Shown: positions 52,618-62,626 of the stretch, piece by piece
Layout of the letters: each line of letters opens with the position of its first letter
Numbering within the stretch: position 1 is the stretch's first letter
Assembly (NCBI GenBank): GCA_963807235.1
Contig: CAWEBF010000006.1
Coordinates: 1-64,000, forward strand
DNA: 64,000 nucleotides
Direction: 5' to 3'
From: CAWEBF01 sp963807235
GTDB lineage: Bacteria; Acidobacteriota; Vicinamibacteria; Vicinamibacterales; UBA2999
The notes under the pieces: model-generated
Databases searched by the model: none
The model's input: only the letters and a program-made list of their open reading frames with translations
What the model was told of the DNA's origin: nothing
Translations under genes and position numbers: made by a program

Positions 52618-54177
52618 TCAATGAACGTGGCCTTCGGCCGGCAATCCCGAGGCGGCTGAGGCCAGCTGCACGTCGTAGCTGCCGCGCGTCACCACGCGCT
52701 CGCCTACCGAGACGCCGCCCTTCACCCCGACCCGGTCGCCGTCGCGCGCTGCAACCTCGATGAACCGCCGCGCGAACCGCTCGCCGCCGGTCTGGACGAA
52801 GACGTAGGGACGGCCCGCCTCCATCAGGACGGCGGCCGCCGGCACCGTGGTCATCCGCATGCGATCGCGCGTGAAGAGCACCGCCGTTGCTACCTGGCCC
52901 ACGAGCAGCCGCTCGCCAGGATTCACGATCTCCATTTGCAGCGGACAGCGCGCCTGTGCGCGCGTCGAGAACGCCGGCATCGTGGACGTGATCCGGGATG
53001 AGCGCCAGCGGCTCGGCGACGCCGGGAATCTCGAGCGCCAGCGCTACGGCACGCCGGGCCGCCGGCGCATCCACGGCGGGCACCTGCACCTCCAGCTCCA
53101 CGCGATCGGTGCGGACGATGCGGAAAAGCGGTGCGCCCTCGTCGTACGCGGCGCCCAGCGTGGCCATCACGTCCGCCAGCCGGCCGGCAATCGGCGCGCG
53201 CAGCGCGAACGCGTTTCCCGCCGCGGCGCCGCCCCCCTGGCGCAGCGTTTCGTCCCGCTGGGCGAGCCGGGCCTCCGCGGCGCGCAGACGGGCCTCCGCG
53301 ATCGCCAAGGCGCGGCGCGCGTCCTCGACGCGCCGTGCGGGCACGGCCCTTTCCGCCAGCAACCGCTCCGCGCGCGCCAGCTCGGCTTGCGCGCCTTCCA
53401 CGGCAACGCGGGCTTCGGCACCTTCGGCCTCCAAAGTGGCCCTGTCGGCGCCCGTGGTCAACCGCGGTTCCAGGCGCGCCAGCACCTGGCCCGCGCGGAC
53501 GCGATCGCCGATCGAGGGCAGCGCGTCGGCGCTGATCCGCCCGGCAGCTGGCGCCGACACGATCGCCTCACCCCCGGGGAGCGGATGCACCGTCGCGGGC
53601 GCGCGTACCGACGCGCGCACGTCCGCCTGGTCCACGATGGCGGTGGCGAACGGGTTGGTCCACTGCTGTTCCTTCAGGTAGCTGATGGCCGTGGGATCGT
53701 CCGCCGGCGCGCCTCCGGCCGCCGCCCTGGCGGCGGCAGCGTCCGCGAACACCGTGACGCGCCCCAACTCGTGCCGATCGGACAGGTCCGGCCCCTCGAG
53801 TACCAAGCGCCCATCGATATTCCCCCGGCGCGGGCGGCATGTCTTCGATGCGAAACGCGCCCGGACGGACGGGCGGTGGCCCGGAGATCGTCTTGGCTGC
53901 TCCACCGCGCTCGGGAGTGAACTCCAGGCTGGCACGGCCCGCGCGCACCGGAGAGAAGTCGTCGAGCCGGGTCAGGTGCACGGCGAAGAGCGCCGTCCGT
54001 CCAGCCACGAGGGCTGGATACTCCATGAAGAGCTCGGTCTTCGACGGTCCAGTGCGTGACGTCTCCCTCCGGCAGCTCGCTCTCGGTCGGCGCCGGCGGG
54101 GTGCGTGAGCAGGCTGGCAGGCCGGCGGTGAAGCACGTGACCAGCAGCATGCCGCGGATGAATGCGCGAGGCCTCAT
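52618..54177 (-). CDS. Periplasmic adaptor (membrane fusion) lipoprotein, CusB-type, several frameshifts
   Basis: The start at 54177 leads to a lipoprotein signal (LLVTCFTAGLPAC with lipobox cysteine). A short N-terminal part (LPEGDVTHWTVEDR) and then, in another frame, VAGRTALFAVHLTRLDDFSPVRAG resemble the extra N-terminal domain of CusB-like adaptors. The next frame has the lipoyl and helical hairpin region (GEAIVSAPAAGRISADALPSIGDRVRAG; the alanine-rich helices; NAFALRAPIAGRLADV). After a frame change near 52965 comes the beta-barrel end (NPGERLLVGQVATAVLF). At least three indels are present (near 54040, 53825 and 52965). Its ATG overlaps the channel gene stop. Confidence 0.75.
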
Positions 54178-55394
54178 AGCGGCAGCTCCCAACCGGTGAC
54201 GAACTCGAGCTCGATCTCCGCGCGCCGCGCGGCGAGATCGAGCGCGGCCTGGCGCAGACGCGACTCGGCGGTGACGCGGTAGGCATCCAGCAGCTCCAGG
54301 ATGCCGCGTTCGCCGGCGTCGTAGCTGACCTGCGCGATGCGCGCGATCTCGTCGGCCCCGCGCAGCGCCTCGGCACGGTAGCCCTCGGCAACGTCGCGCC
54401 GGTCGATGACCGTGGCGCGCAGCGCCGTCACTTCGCCGCGGAGCGTCAGGCGGAAGGCCTCCGCCCGCGCCGCTGCCTGCGTCTCGCGCGCCGCCGCCAG
54501 CTGCCGCTCGGGCGCGGCGTGATCGAACAACGGCAGCGTGACGTGCAGCATGAACACACTGCCGAGGTCACCGCCGGCCACATTTGACGACTTGGTGCCG
54601 GCAACGACCTCCGGATCCGGGAAGCGCTGGCGATCGGCGGCCCCGGCCGCGAGGCGCGCGGCGTCGGCGTCGTGGCGCAGGGCGATCAGCTCACCGCGGA
54701 CCGACTCGGCTCGCTCGAGCAGTTGATCGAGCGCTGGCACGGGGGCGCGCGACGGCGGCCCGGCGGCCGCTTCCACGCGCGACGCGTCGATCCCCACGAA
54801 GAACGCCGCCAGGACGGCCTGCGCCCGGCTGCGATCGGTGGCGGCGGCGGCCGTGTCCGCGGTCACGTCGAACACCTCGCGCTGCGCACGCAGCCGGTCG
54901 TAGCCCGCCGCGTCGCCCGCGGCCTCACGGCGTCCAAGCACCGCGGCCAGCTCGCTCAACCGATCGCGAACCGTGATGAGCTCGCGCTCCCGTACCTGCG
55001 CCCACTGCAGATCCGCAAACGCCAGCCGGAGGTCGGCGCGCAGCCGCCTGACGCCGTCGTCGGCGCGGGCGGAGGTGGCCGACACCAGCACGGCGGCCGC
55101 CTGCGCGGCGTAGCCGCGGCGGCCCGACAGCGGCAGGGGCTGCGCCACCATCGTCAGGTACTCCGTGGCGCCGGCCACCGACTCCCGATCGATCGTCAGC
55201 CGTGGGTTCGGCCACCGCCCGGCAGCAGACGCTTCGGCGCGAGAAACGTCCACCCCGGCCCGCAGCGCTCGCACCCGCGGGCTTTCCGCCGTGAGTCGGG
55301 CCACGGCTTCACGTTCGGTCAACGCAATCGATTGCGCGCCGGCGTTGACGGGCACCAGGGCCGCCACGACGGCGCAGAGCACAGCTCCGCGCAT
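54174..55394 (-). CDS. TolC/CusC-family outer-membrane channel
   Basis: A 406-residue protein with signal peptide (VLCAVVAALVPVNAGAQ). The first repeat begins LTEREAVARLTAESPRVRALRAGVDV, with the long alpha-helices and short beta-strands of TolC-type monomers, and a second half starts at ALDQLLERAESVRGELIALRHDA, reflecting the internal duplication. It ends EFVTGWELPL and its stop shares the ATGA of the adaptor. It forms the outer-membrane exit of the first RND system. The upstream His-rich gene and these three genes form one minus-strand operon. Confidence 0.88.
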   Translation of the reverse strand: MRGAVLCAVVAALVPVNAGAQSIALTEREAVARLTAESPRVRALRAGVDVSRAEASAAGRWPNPRLTIDRESVAGATEYLTMVAQPLPLSGRRGYAAQAAAVLVSATSARADDGVRRLRADLRLAFADLQWAQVRERELITVRDRLSELAAVLGRREAAGDAAGYDRLRAQREVFDVTADTAAAATDRSRAQAVLAAFFVGIDASRVEAAAGPPSRAPVPALDQLLERAESVRGELIALRHDADAARLAAGAADRQRFPDPEVVAGTKSSNVAGGDLGSVFMLHVTLPLFDHAAPERQLAAARETQAAARAEAFRLTLRGEVTALRATVIDRRDVAEGYRAEALRGADEIARIAQVSYDAGERGILELLDAYRVTAESRLRQAALDLAARRAEIELEFVTGWELPL

Positions 55395-55451
55395 AGCCAC
55401 CTCGAACAAAGGATTGACAAGGCAGACGGCGACCGTGGCCGCCGGCTCAGG

Positions 55452-55847
55452 CTAGGCGAGCAGCGAGGGAGGTCCGCGAAGGGCGTTCGAACGGGCCCAG
55501 GGAGGATCGTGGACTCGAAGATCTCGTCCGGAGGCGTGCCATCGCGTAAAGCTCTGGCTTTCCGGTTCGGGCGCCGCCGCAACGACCACGAAGGCGCTGG
55601 GCGCGCCGAGGGCGTGCGGTGCAGAAACGACGAAGAGATTTGCAAGATACGTGGCGTCGTCGGGAGACTCGACGTGCGTCTGCGGGGACGTGGCGTGGTG
55701 AGGTTCGAAATGCCGGTGCACGACCTCCGCGGGCTCGTGGTCTTCGTGCGCGGCCGCGAAATGCACGTGCTCCGGCGGCAGCACGCTCAGGCCGAGGAAG
55801 CCCAGCACGCCCAGGCATGCCCACGCGCGGCGCCAGGTCGAGCCCAT
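55452..55847 (-). CDS. Small exported His-rich protein
   Basis: A 131-residue protein with a hydrophobic signal (AWACLGVLGFLGLSVL) and a histidine cluster (EHVHFAAAHEDHEPAEVVHRHFEPHHA region) followed by a mostly hydrophilic tail. The histidine-and-acid pattern suggests metal binding in the periplasm. The gene lies 58 bp upstream of the TolC-type gene in the same direction, as metal-sensing or chaperone genes often precede Cus-type operons. I do not recognise a defined family. It could be a metal sponge or a decoy protecting the periplasm; evidence is composition and context only. Confidence 0.65.
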   Translation of the reverse strand: MGSTWRRAWACLGVLGFLGLSVLPPEHVHFAAAHEDHEPAEVVHRHFEPHHATSPQTHVESPDDATYLANLFVVSAPHALGAPSAFVVVAAAPEPESQSFTRWHASGRDLRVHDPPWARSNALRGPPSLLA

Positions 55848-55885
55848 CACCCGCGCAGTATATCGAAGAGCCGCAGTTCGGCCTG

Positions 55886-55914
55886 CCTGAAGAAAAGTTC
55901 AGGAAAACGTCAGG
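55886..55914. promoter_or_regulatory. Candidate response-regulator site in the divergent region of the efflux operon and TonB receptor
   Basis: CCTGAA at 55886-55891 faces TTCAGG at 55898-55903 with a 6-bp gap, and TTCAGG is repeated as GTCAGG exactly 11 bp later (55909-55914). Direct half-sites 11 bp apart are the usual spacing for OmpR/CusR/CopR-class regulators. The region separates the divergent His-rich/Cus-type operon and the third receptor. Confidence 0.35.
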
Positions 55915-55983
55915 CGCTCGGCGCAAGTGGCGTGGCTACGATCCTCATGCCAGCCACCGGCCCAACACGGAGACCCGACTGAC

Positions 55984-58329
55984 ATGACCACTCTTCGCTT
56001 CGCGCTCGTCGCGCTGATGCTCTCGAGCGCCACCGTGTCGCCGGCTCTCGCCCAAGGCGCAGGAGTGGTCTCGGGGACCGTCTCGGACGAAACGGGTGGC
56101 GTGCTGCCCGGCGTCAGCATGACGCTGCAGCCCTCTGGCGCGGCGGCGCTCGAGACCGTGACGGACGACCAGGGGCGCTACAGGTTCGACAACGTTCCCG
56201 CCGGCCCCGCCGAGATCTCGTTTCGCTTGATCAACTTCAGCGCCGTCCGCCGGCAGATCACCGTAGGCCCGACGGGTGCCACGGCCAACGCCGTGATGCT
56301 CGTGGCGGCGAGCGCCGACATCACCATCACGGCGCCGCGGACGTTCCGCAACCTCGCCGAGATCGAGAACCCGGCCGAGAACCTGGTCGGCGTGGCGTCG
56401 GCGGGCAGCGAAGGCGCCATCACGGCCGCGCAGCTGGCCGTGCGGCCGGTCAATCGCGCCACCGAAGTTCTGGAGACCGTGCCGGGCCTGGTGATCAGCC
56501 AGCACAGCGGCGAAGGCAAGGCCAACCAGTACTACCTCCGCGGGTTCAACCTCGATCACGGCTTCGACTTCGCTCAGACCATCGCCGGCATCCCGGTGAA
56601 CATGCCCACGCACGCCCACGCCCAGGGCTACGCCGACGCGAACTACCTGATCCCGGAGCTGGTCAGCGGCGTGCAGTTCCGCAAGGGCCCCTATTACGCG
56701 GAGAACGGGGACTTCTCGTCGGCGGGCTCTGCCAACATCAACTACTTCAACGTGCTCGACCGCCCCATCGTCTCGCTGCGGACCGGGTCGTTCGACTACC
56801 GGCGGTTCCTCGGGGCGGTATCGCCGAAGCTGGGCAACGGCAACCTGCTGGCGGCCTTCGAATACGAGCGCGACAACGGCCCGTGGGTCAGCCCCAACAG
56901 CAAGGACAAGTACAACGGCGTTGTCCGTTACAGCCAGGGCGATTCCCGCTCGGGTTTGTCGCTGACGTTCATCGGCTTCTCGAATCACTGGCACTCCACC
57001 GACCAGATTCCCCAGCGCGCCGTGGATTCGGGACAGATCAGCCGGTTCGGTTTCATCGAGGAGACTGATGGCGGCGAGACGTTTCGCTACAGCGGCGCCG
57101 TCGACTGGCAGCGCTCGTCGGCCAACGGCTCGACGCGGGCAACCGCGTACGTCCAGCGTTACGGCGTCCAGCTGTTCCACAACTTCACCTACTTCCTGAA
57201 CGATCCGGAAAACGGCGATCAATTCGAGCAGTTCGAGCGGCGCTGGACCACGGGCGGCAAGGTCACGCACCGCCGCCTGGGACGGATCGGCGACAAGCCC
57301 ATCGAAAGCGCCTTCGGCGTCGATCTCCGCAACGATTCGGTGGGCGGGCCGCTGGGTCTCTACCTCACGCGGGAGACCGAACGGCTCGGGACCGTGCGCG
57401 CCGACGAAGCCGACCAGACTTCGGTCGGCGTTTTCGGCGAAACCGAGATCGAGTGGAGCCGCGTGGTGCGCACCACGTTCGGCCTGCGCGGCAACGTCTA
57501 CCGCTGGAACATCGAGTCCGACAACCCGCTGAACTCCGGCGACGACCTCGCGTCGAATCTGCAGCCCAAGGTGTCGGCTGCGTTCGGACCGTGGAAAGGC
57601 ACCGAGTTCTACGCCAACTGGGGCCTGGGCTACCACTCGAACTCCGGCCTGGGCATCGTTCAACGGGTAGACCCCTTCACGGGAGATCCGGTGAACGCCA
57701 GCCCCGCGTTCGCCAACGCGCGTGGCTCCGAGTTCGGCGTGCGCACGGTGGCGATCAAGGGCCTTCAGACCACAGCGACGCTGTGGTACCTCGGCTTCGA
57801 CTCGGAGCTGGTCTACGTGGGCGACTCGGGCAGCACCGAGGCGGGCCCGGCCAGCCGTCGCACGGGCGTCGAGATCACGAACTACATCTATCCGAACCGG
57901 TGGACGGCGCTCGACCTGGACCTGTCGTTCTCCCGTGCGCGTTACATCGGCGTCCCGGAGGGCGAAGACTTCATTCCCGGCGCACTGAACCGCGTGATCT
58001 CTGGCGGCATCTCCGTCAACCCACCGGCCGGCGTCGGCTCAGGGGCGTTCGGCAGCCTCCGCGTACGCCACTTCGGGCCGCGGTCGCTCATCGAGGACGA
58101 CAGCGTCAGGTCCGAGGCCACCACGATCCTCAATGGCGAGGCGGGCTACAAGTTCTCGGAGCGCCTGCGCCTGACGGTCGAAGGCTTCAACCTGCTCGAC
58201 GCCGAGGTGTCGGACATCGACTACTTCTTCGAGTCCCGGCTGCGGGACGAACCCGCACCCGTCGAGGACATCCACTTCCACGCCGCAATCCCGCGCTCGT
58301 TCCGGCTGGCGCTGCAGGTGTCGTTCTAG
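55984..58329 (+). CDS. TonB-dependent receptor with carboxypeptidase-regulatory-like N-domain, shorter type
   Basis: A 781-residue protein, shorter than the two Oar-like receptors. It has a signal peptide (VALMLSSATVSPALAQ), a carboxypeptidase-regulatory-like domain (VSGTVSDETGGVLPGVSM) and then a classical plug: PVNRATEVLETVPGLVISQHSGEGKANQYYLRGFNLDHG, VNMPTHAHAQGYADANYLIPELVSGVQF. The barrel ends RLALQVSF with terminal phenylalanine. HAHAQGY is a histidine-containing plug motif also seen in receptors linked to metal efflux. The gene is intact and lies between two efflux operons that diverge from it or converge on it. Metal or siderophore traffic is therefore plausible, but the ligand is not known. 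Confidence 0.9.
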   Translation: MTTLRFALVALMLSSATVSPALAQGAGVVSGTVSDETGGVLPGVSMTLQPSGAAALETVTDDQGRYRFDNVPAGPAEISFRLINFSAVRRQITVGPTGATANAVMLVAASADITITAPRTFRNLAEIENPAENLVGVASAGSEGAITAAQLAVRPVNRATEVLETVPGLVISQHSGEGKANQYYLRGFNLDHGFDFAQTIAGIPVNMPTHAHAQGYADANYLIPELVSGVQFRKGPYYAENGDFSSAGSANINYFNVLDRPIVSLRTGSFDYRRFLGAVSPKLGNGNLLAAFEYERDNGPWVSPNSKDKYNGVVRYSQGDSRSGLSLTFIGFSNHWHSTDQIPQRAVDSGQISRFGFIEETDGGETFRYSGAVDWQRSSANGSTRATAYVQRYGVQLFHNFTYFLNDPENGDQFEQFERRWTTGGKVTHRRLGRIGDKPIESAFGVDLRNDSVGGPLGLYLTRETERLGTVRADEADQTSVGVFGETEIEWSRVVRTTFGLRGNVYRWNIESDNPLNSGDDLASNLQPKVSAAFGPWKGTEFYANWGLGYHSNSGLGIVQRVDPFTGDPVNASPAFANARGSEFGVRTVAIKGLQTTATLWYLGFDSELVYVGDSGSTEAGPASRRTGVEITNYIYPNRWTALDLDLSFSRARYIGVPEGEDFIPGALNRVISGGISVNPPAGVGSGAFGSLRVRHFGPRSLIEDDSVRSEATTILNGEAGYKFSERLRLTVEGFNLLDAEVSDIDYFFESRLRDEPAPVEDIHFHAAIPRSFRLALQVSF

Positions 58330-61300
58330 GGGGCTTCCGGCTCCCGGCTTCCGGCTCCCGGCCGGCGGAGCCACTCGTGCACCTGGAGGTAGAACACCGG
58401 GAGCACGAAGAGCGTGAAGAGTGTTGACGTGGCCAGGCCGCCGATCATCACGGTGGCCAACGGCCGCTCAATCTCGGTCCCGTTGAGACGCAACACCAGG
58501 AACGGCAGGAGCCCGAGCGTGGCGGTTGCCGCGGTCAGCAGCTTCGGCCGCACCCGCCCAATGCTCGCTTCCCGCACGGCCTCGGCGATGCTGCGGCCCT
58601 CCCGCTCCAGGCCCCGCGACTGCGTGACCAGCACCAGGCTGTTCTGCACCGCGATCCCGAAGAGGCCGATGAGTCCCACGAGCGACGAGACGTTCCACGT
58701 GTCGCCCGCGGCCAGGAGCGCCAGGATCCCGCCCACGAACGCGATGGGCACTGTGACAAGAATCAGCGACGCCTCCACGGCCGAGCCCAGCGCGATGTTG
58801 AGCAGGACGAACACGCCGAAGAGCGCGGCGCCGATCGCGATCAGCAGCGCGCGTGACGAGCGGGCCTGGCCTTCCACGCGGCCGGCCAGATCGAAGAAGT
58901 AGCCGCTCGGCAGCTTCAGCTCGGCAGCCAGCCGCCGCCGCACGTCCTCGGCCGCGCCGCCGAGGTCACGTCCCGTCACCGAGGCCTCGACGGCGATCCG
59001 CCGCGTACCGGCTTCGCGGCGGATCGAGCCAGGCCCGAAGGTCTGTGAGATCTCCGCCAGCTGGCCGAGCGGGATCTTCGTGCCGTCGTGCCCGTCGATG
59101 AGCAGCGTCCTGATGGCATCCAGACTGTCGCGGCGATCGTCGCGCAGGCGCACGACCAGGTCGAACCGGCGCTGCCCGTTCCACACCTGCGCGCCTTCCT
59201 GTCCCACCAGCCCCACCCGCACCGCGCGGATCACGTCGCCGGGCGCGAGCCCCACGCGGGCCGTGGCCTGGCGATCGACGACTACCTGCAGCTGCGGCAG
59301 CCCCGTCAAGGCTTCCGCGCGCAGGTCGGTCAGGCCTGGCACCCTCGCCATGATGCGTTCGGCTTCCTGCGCCAGCCTCGCCAGCTCCTCGAGATCGGGA
59401 CCGAACACCCGCACCGAAATGTCCGCGGGCGTGCCGCCCAGGCCCTCGTCGATCCGCATGCCCAGCGGCGTCGTGAACAGCACGGCGATGCCAGGCAGGC
59501 GTGCCAGCCGCTCGCGCATGTCGTCCTCGATGGCGGCCAGATCGCGTGCGCGATCGGCCTTCAGCGTCACGAGGACATCCGACAGCGTGTGGGGCATCGG
59601 GTCCTCCGTGCGCTCGGCTCGACCCGTCCGGCGAACCACGTCCTCGATCTCGGGGACCTCCCGGAGGATGTCCTCGACCCTGTGGTTCAGGCGATCGACT
59701 TCTTCCAGCGACGCCTCGTTCGGCAGCACGGTCTGCAGCAGAAAGGCGCCTTCGTCGAGCTGCGGCATGAAATCGCTGCCGACGAGCAGTGCAAGCGCGA
59801 GCGACGGTCCGGCCACGAGAATCGTCGTGGCGGCCACGACGCGCGGATGCCGCAGGCAGCGATCGAGCAGCGGAGCGTAGCGGGCCTTGATCCACCGCAG
59901 GAGCGCCACGTCGTGATCGCCGCCATCCCGGGCGGGCCGCAGAACGAGCCCGGCCGCGATGGGCACGACAGTGATGGCCAGCAGGAGCGCCGCGGCCATC
60001 GCCGCGATCACAGCTGCGGCCAGCGGTTCGTACATCCGCCCCTCGATGCCCGACATGCCGAAGAGGGGTAGAAACACCACGATGACGATCGCGGTGGCGA
60101 ACGCGATGGGCCGCGCGACCTCGACGGCCGCCGTCACGGCCCGCGCACGCCGCTCGGCCGGCGTCGCGGCGCCCGCCAGACGGTGCATGACGTTTTCCAC
60201 CATGATGATCGCGGCATCCACCAGGAGGCCAACGGCTATGGCCAGCCCGCCAAGCGTCATCGTGTTCAGCCCCACGTTCATCGGCCGCAGCAGCAGGCCG
60301 GCCAGGGCCACCGACACGGGGATGGTCAGCGTGACGATGGCGGCCGCGCGCACGCTGCCCAGCAGCAGCAGGATCACGAGCACCACGAACAGCCCGCCAA
60401 GAAGCACGGCACGCCCCACACCTCCGAGCGCCGACGTGACAAGCTCCGACTGGTCGTAGACGATGCGCAACTGCACCCCGGGGGGCAGACCACGCCGAAT
60501 ATCCTCGATGGCTCGCCGGACACCCTCGGCGACCCCGACCGTGTCCGCGCCGAACTGCTTGGTCACACGGGCGCTGACCACTTCACCGGCGAGGCGATGC
60601 GCCACCCCGCGCCGCACGGCGGCGCCCTCGCGAATATCGGCCACGTCGCCAAGGAGCACGGGCACGTCGCCGCGGACGGTCACCACCGTGCCGCGCAGAT
60701 CGTCGATGGTGCGCACACGGCCGACGGCGCGAACCGTCCATTCGATCGGGCCCTGGGCGATCACGCCGCCCGAGGCGTTCACGTTGGATTCGTCCACGGC
60801 GTGCAGCACTTCGTCGAGGCTGACCCGGCGCGCGGACATGCGTTCCGGGTCGAGCTGCACCTGAAACTGACGCAGGTACCCGCCCAACCGCTCCACGGCC
60901 GCGACACCGGGGACCGCCAGGAGGCGGTTCCTGACGTCGAACTCGGCCAGGTCGCGCAGCGTCATCAGATCCGCGGCGCCCGCCTCGGCCTCGAGCGTGA
61001 ACTCGAAGATCTCGTTCAGACGCCCCGTCAGGCTGGAGATGAGTGGGGCCTCGGTGCCGTCGGGAAGCTGGCCGGCTGCCTGCGCCACGCGTTCGGCGAC
61101 GAACTGCCGCGACCGGTAGTAGTCCGCGTCGGGCTCGAACTCCACCGTCACTTGCGCGACGCCCAGCTGGGAGTTCGAGCGGATGCGTCGCACGTCTGGC
61201 AGCCCGGCCAGCTCGACCTCGAGCGGAATGGCGATCGACGTTTCCAGATCCTCCGCGCCCATCGCCGGGTTCTGGGCGATGACGTTGAACACCGGGGCGG

Positions 61301-61427
61301 AGAGATCAGGAAACACGTCGCGCCTGAGGTCCTGCAGCCACAGCGCGCCGATCACGGCGCCCGCCGCCACGAGCAGCGTGGTGATGAGCGGCTCGCGCAG
61401 CGAAGTGCGAATCGTTCGTTCGATCAT
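58326..61427 (-). CDS. CusA/CzcA-type RND efflux transporter, intact
   Basis: A 1033-residue inner-membrane pump of normal length with an open frame throughout. It begins MIERTIRTSLREPLITT with the first span, then DVFPDLSAPVFNV. The relay motif in span 4 is GGLAIAVGLLVDAAIIMVEN. The second half has LVGSDFMPQLDEGAFLLQTVLPNEAS and LVGLIGLFGIAVQNSLVLV. The C-terminal tail is short and made of heptad-repeat codons. It completes a second tripartite system with the adaptor and channel immediately upstream. The two pumps differ clearly in sequence, so they probably have different substrates. Confidence 0.93.
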   Translation of the reverse strand: MIERTIRTSLREPLITTLLVAAGAVIGALWLQDLRRDVFPDLSAPVFNVIAQNPAMGAEDLETSIAIPLEVELAGLPDVRRIRSNSQLGVAQVTVEFEPDADYYRSRQFVAERVAQAAGQLPDGTEAPLISSLTGRLNEIFEFTLEAEAGAADLMTLRDLAEFDVRNRLLAVPGVAAVERLGGYLRQFQVQLDPERMSARRVSLDEVLHAVDESNVNASGGVIAQGPIEWTVRAVGRVRTIDDLRGTVVTVRGDVPVLLGDVADIREGAAVRRGVAHRLAGEVVSARVTKQFGADTVGVAEGVRRAIEDIRRGLPPGVQLRIVYDQSELVTSALGGVGRAVLLGGLFVVLVILLLLGSVRAAAIVTLTIPVSVALAGLLLRPMNVGLNTMTLGGLAIAVGLLVDAAIIMVENVMHRLAGAATPAERRARAVTAAVEVARPIAFATAIVIVVFLPLFGMSGIEGRMYEPLAAAVIAAMAAALLLAITVVPIAAGLVLRPARDGGDHDVALLRWIKARYAPLLDRCLRHPRVVAATTILVAGPSLALALLVGSDFMPQLDEGAFLLQTVLPNEASLEEVDRLNHRVEDILREVPEIEDVVRRTGRAERTEDPMPHTLSDVLVTLKADRARDLAAIEDDMRERLARLPGIAVLFTTPLGMRIDEGLGGTPADISVRVFGPDLEELARLAQEAERIMARVPGLTDLRAEALTGLPQLQVVVDRQATARVGLAPGDVIRAVRVGLVGQEGAQVWNGQRRFDLVVRLRDDRRDSLDAIRTLLIDGHDGTKIPLGQLAEISQTFGPGSIRREAGTRRIAVEASVTGRDLGGAAEDVRRRLAAELKLPSGYFFDLAGRVEGQARSSRALLIAIGAALFGVFVLLNIALGSAVEASLILVTVPIAFVGGILALLAAGDTWNVSSLVGLIGLFGIAVQNSLVLVTQSRGLEREGRSIAEAVREASIGRVRPKLLTAATATLGLLPFLVLRLNGTEIERPLATVMIGGLATSTLFTLFVLPVFYLQVHEWLRRPGAGSREPEAP
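58332..58359. repeat. Heptad array alternating GGCTTCC and GGCTCCC, four units
   Basis: Four units at 58332-58359, directly after the receptor stop. They lie inside the convergent RND reading frame, where they encode its last residues (GSREPEAP). The 7-bp unit alternates strictly. Confidence 0.88.
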
Positions 61428-61434
61428 GGCGGCC

Positions 61435-62626
61435 TCAGTGGTCGCCGTGACCGGCGCCGGCGCTTTCGGCCTGCGACTTCAGCAGGAAGGCGCCGTCCAC
61501 CACGATGGTTTCGCCGGCGGCGAGACCCGACAGCACTTCGATTTCCCCGCCGAGATCACGCCCACGCCCGATCTTCCGGGTCTCGAACACGCCGGCTTCC
61601 TTTGGCACGAACACGCACCAGCTGTCCCCCACCCGCTGCACGGCGGCGACGGGAACCGTCAGGATCGGCGTGCCGCCGGCCCCGATGGGCAGCGCGGCCG
61701 ATGCTGCCATCCCGGGCCTCAGGAGCTCCTGCCGGTTGCGCAGCTCAATCCGCACGTCGATGGTTCGCGACTCCGGGGACACCTGGCGCGCCACCATCGT
61801 GACGGTGCCGGCAAAGGTCTGTCCCGGCAAGGCGGCAAACGTCACCTGCGCAGACGTGCCGCGCTGAATACGGACGGCGTCGCGTTCGAACGCATGCACG
61901 GTCAGCCACAATGTCGAGAGGTCGGCGATGCGGAAAGCCGCCGCGCCCGGATCGAGCAGCTGACCGCGCAGCGCCGTTCGCTCGATCACCGTGCCGGAGA
62001 CCGGCGACTGCACCTGGAACGTGGGCGAACCGACGGTGTCGGAGCCATCCTCGGACGGCTTCTCGAGACCCATGGACTGCAGCCTCGACGCCGACGCCCG
62101 CACGTCGGCGCGCGCCGCCGCGACCCTGGCCTCCGCCTCCTGGACCTCGCGCTGAGGGACGATCCGCTCTGCGGCCAATTCCTGCCTTCGCTTGAGGCTG
62201 CTCTCGGCCAGCGTCAGTTGGGCGATGGCGGCCAGATGGTCGGATTCTCGCGTGTCCGACCTCCTGGGACTGCAACTCCAGCAAGGCCTGGCCCGCGCGG
62301 ACGCGATCGCCCGCGCCCGCCAGCAGCCGGACGACCCGCGCGGGCACCGGCACCCCGACCTCGGCATACGAGCGCTCGTCCACCGTCAGCTCTCCGAGCA
62401 GCGTGACCAGCTCGCCGCCACGGCGCGACTCCACCTGCGCGGTCGTGACGCGCAGGTCGCGGAGCATCCCAGCTTCGATGCGCACCTCGCCGCCGTCCGA
62501 GTGCGGAGCGGGCGTAGCAGCGGCGGCTGGCGTGTCGGTACCCACCGGCGCCGACGGGGGCTGAGGGCCGCGCCCGCACGCAGCGGCCGCGCAGCCGAGC
62601 AGCGTGAACAATTGAATCACCTTCAT
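61435..62626 (-). CDS. RND adaptor (membrane fusion) protein, one frameshift
   Basis: A start at 62626 with a lipoprotein-like leader (LFTLLGCAAAAC). The early part holds GGEVRIEAGMLRDLRVTTAQVE and the lipoyl-like VPVPARVVRLLAGAGDRVRAGQALLEL. Near 62245 the frame changes to the helical hairpin (AAIAQLTLAESSLKRRQELAAERIV) and then the barrel region (SPVSGTVIERTALRGQLLDPG; GMAASAALPIG). It ends SAGAGHGDH. About 397 residues after correction. It begins four bases inside the channel gene end and is followed 7 bp later by the pump gene. Confidence 0.8.
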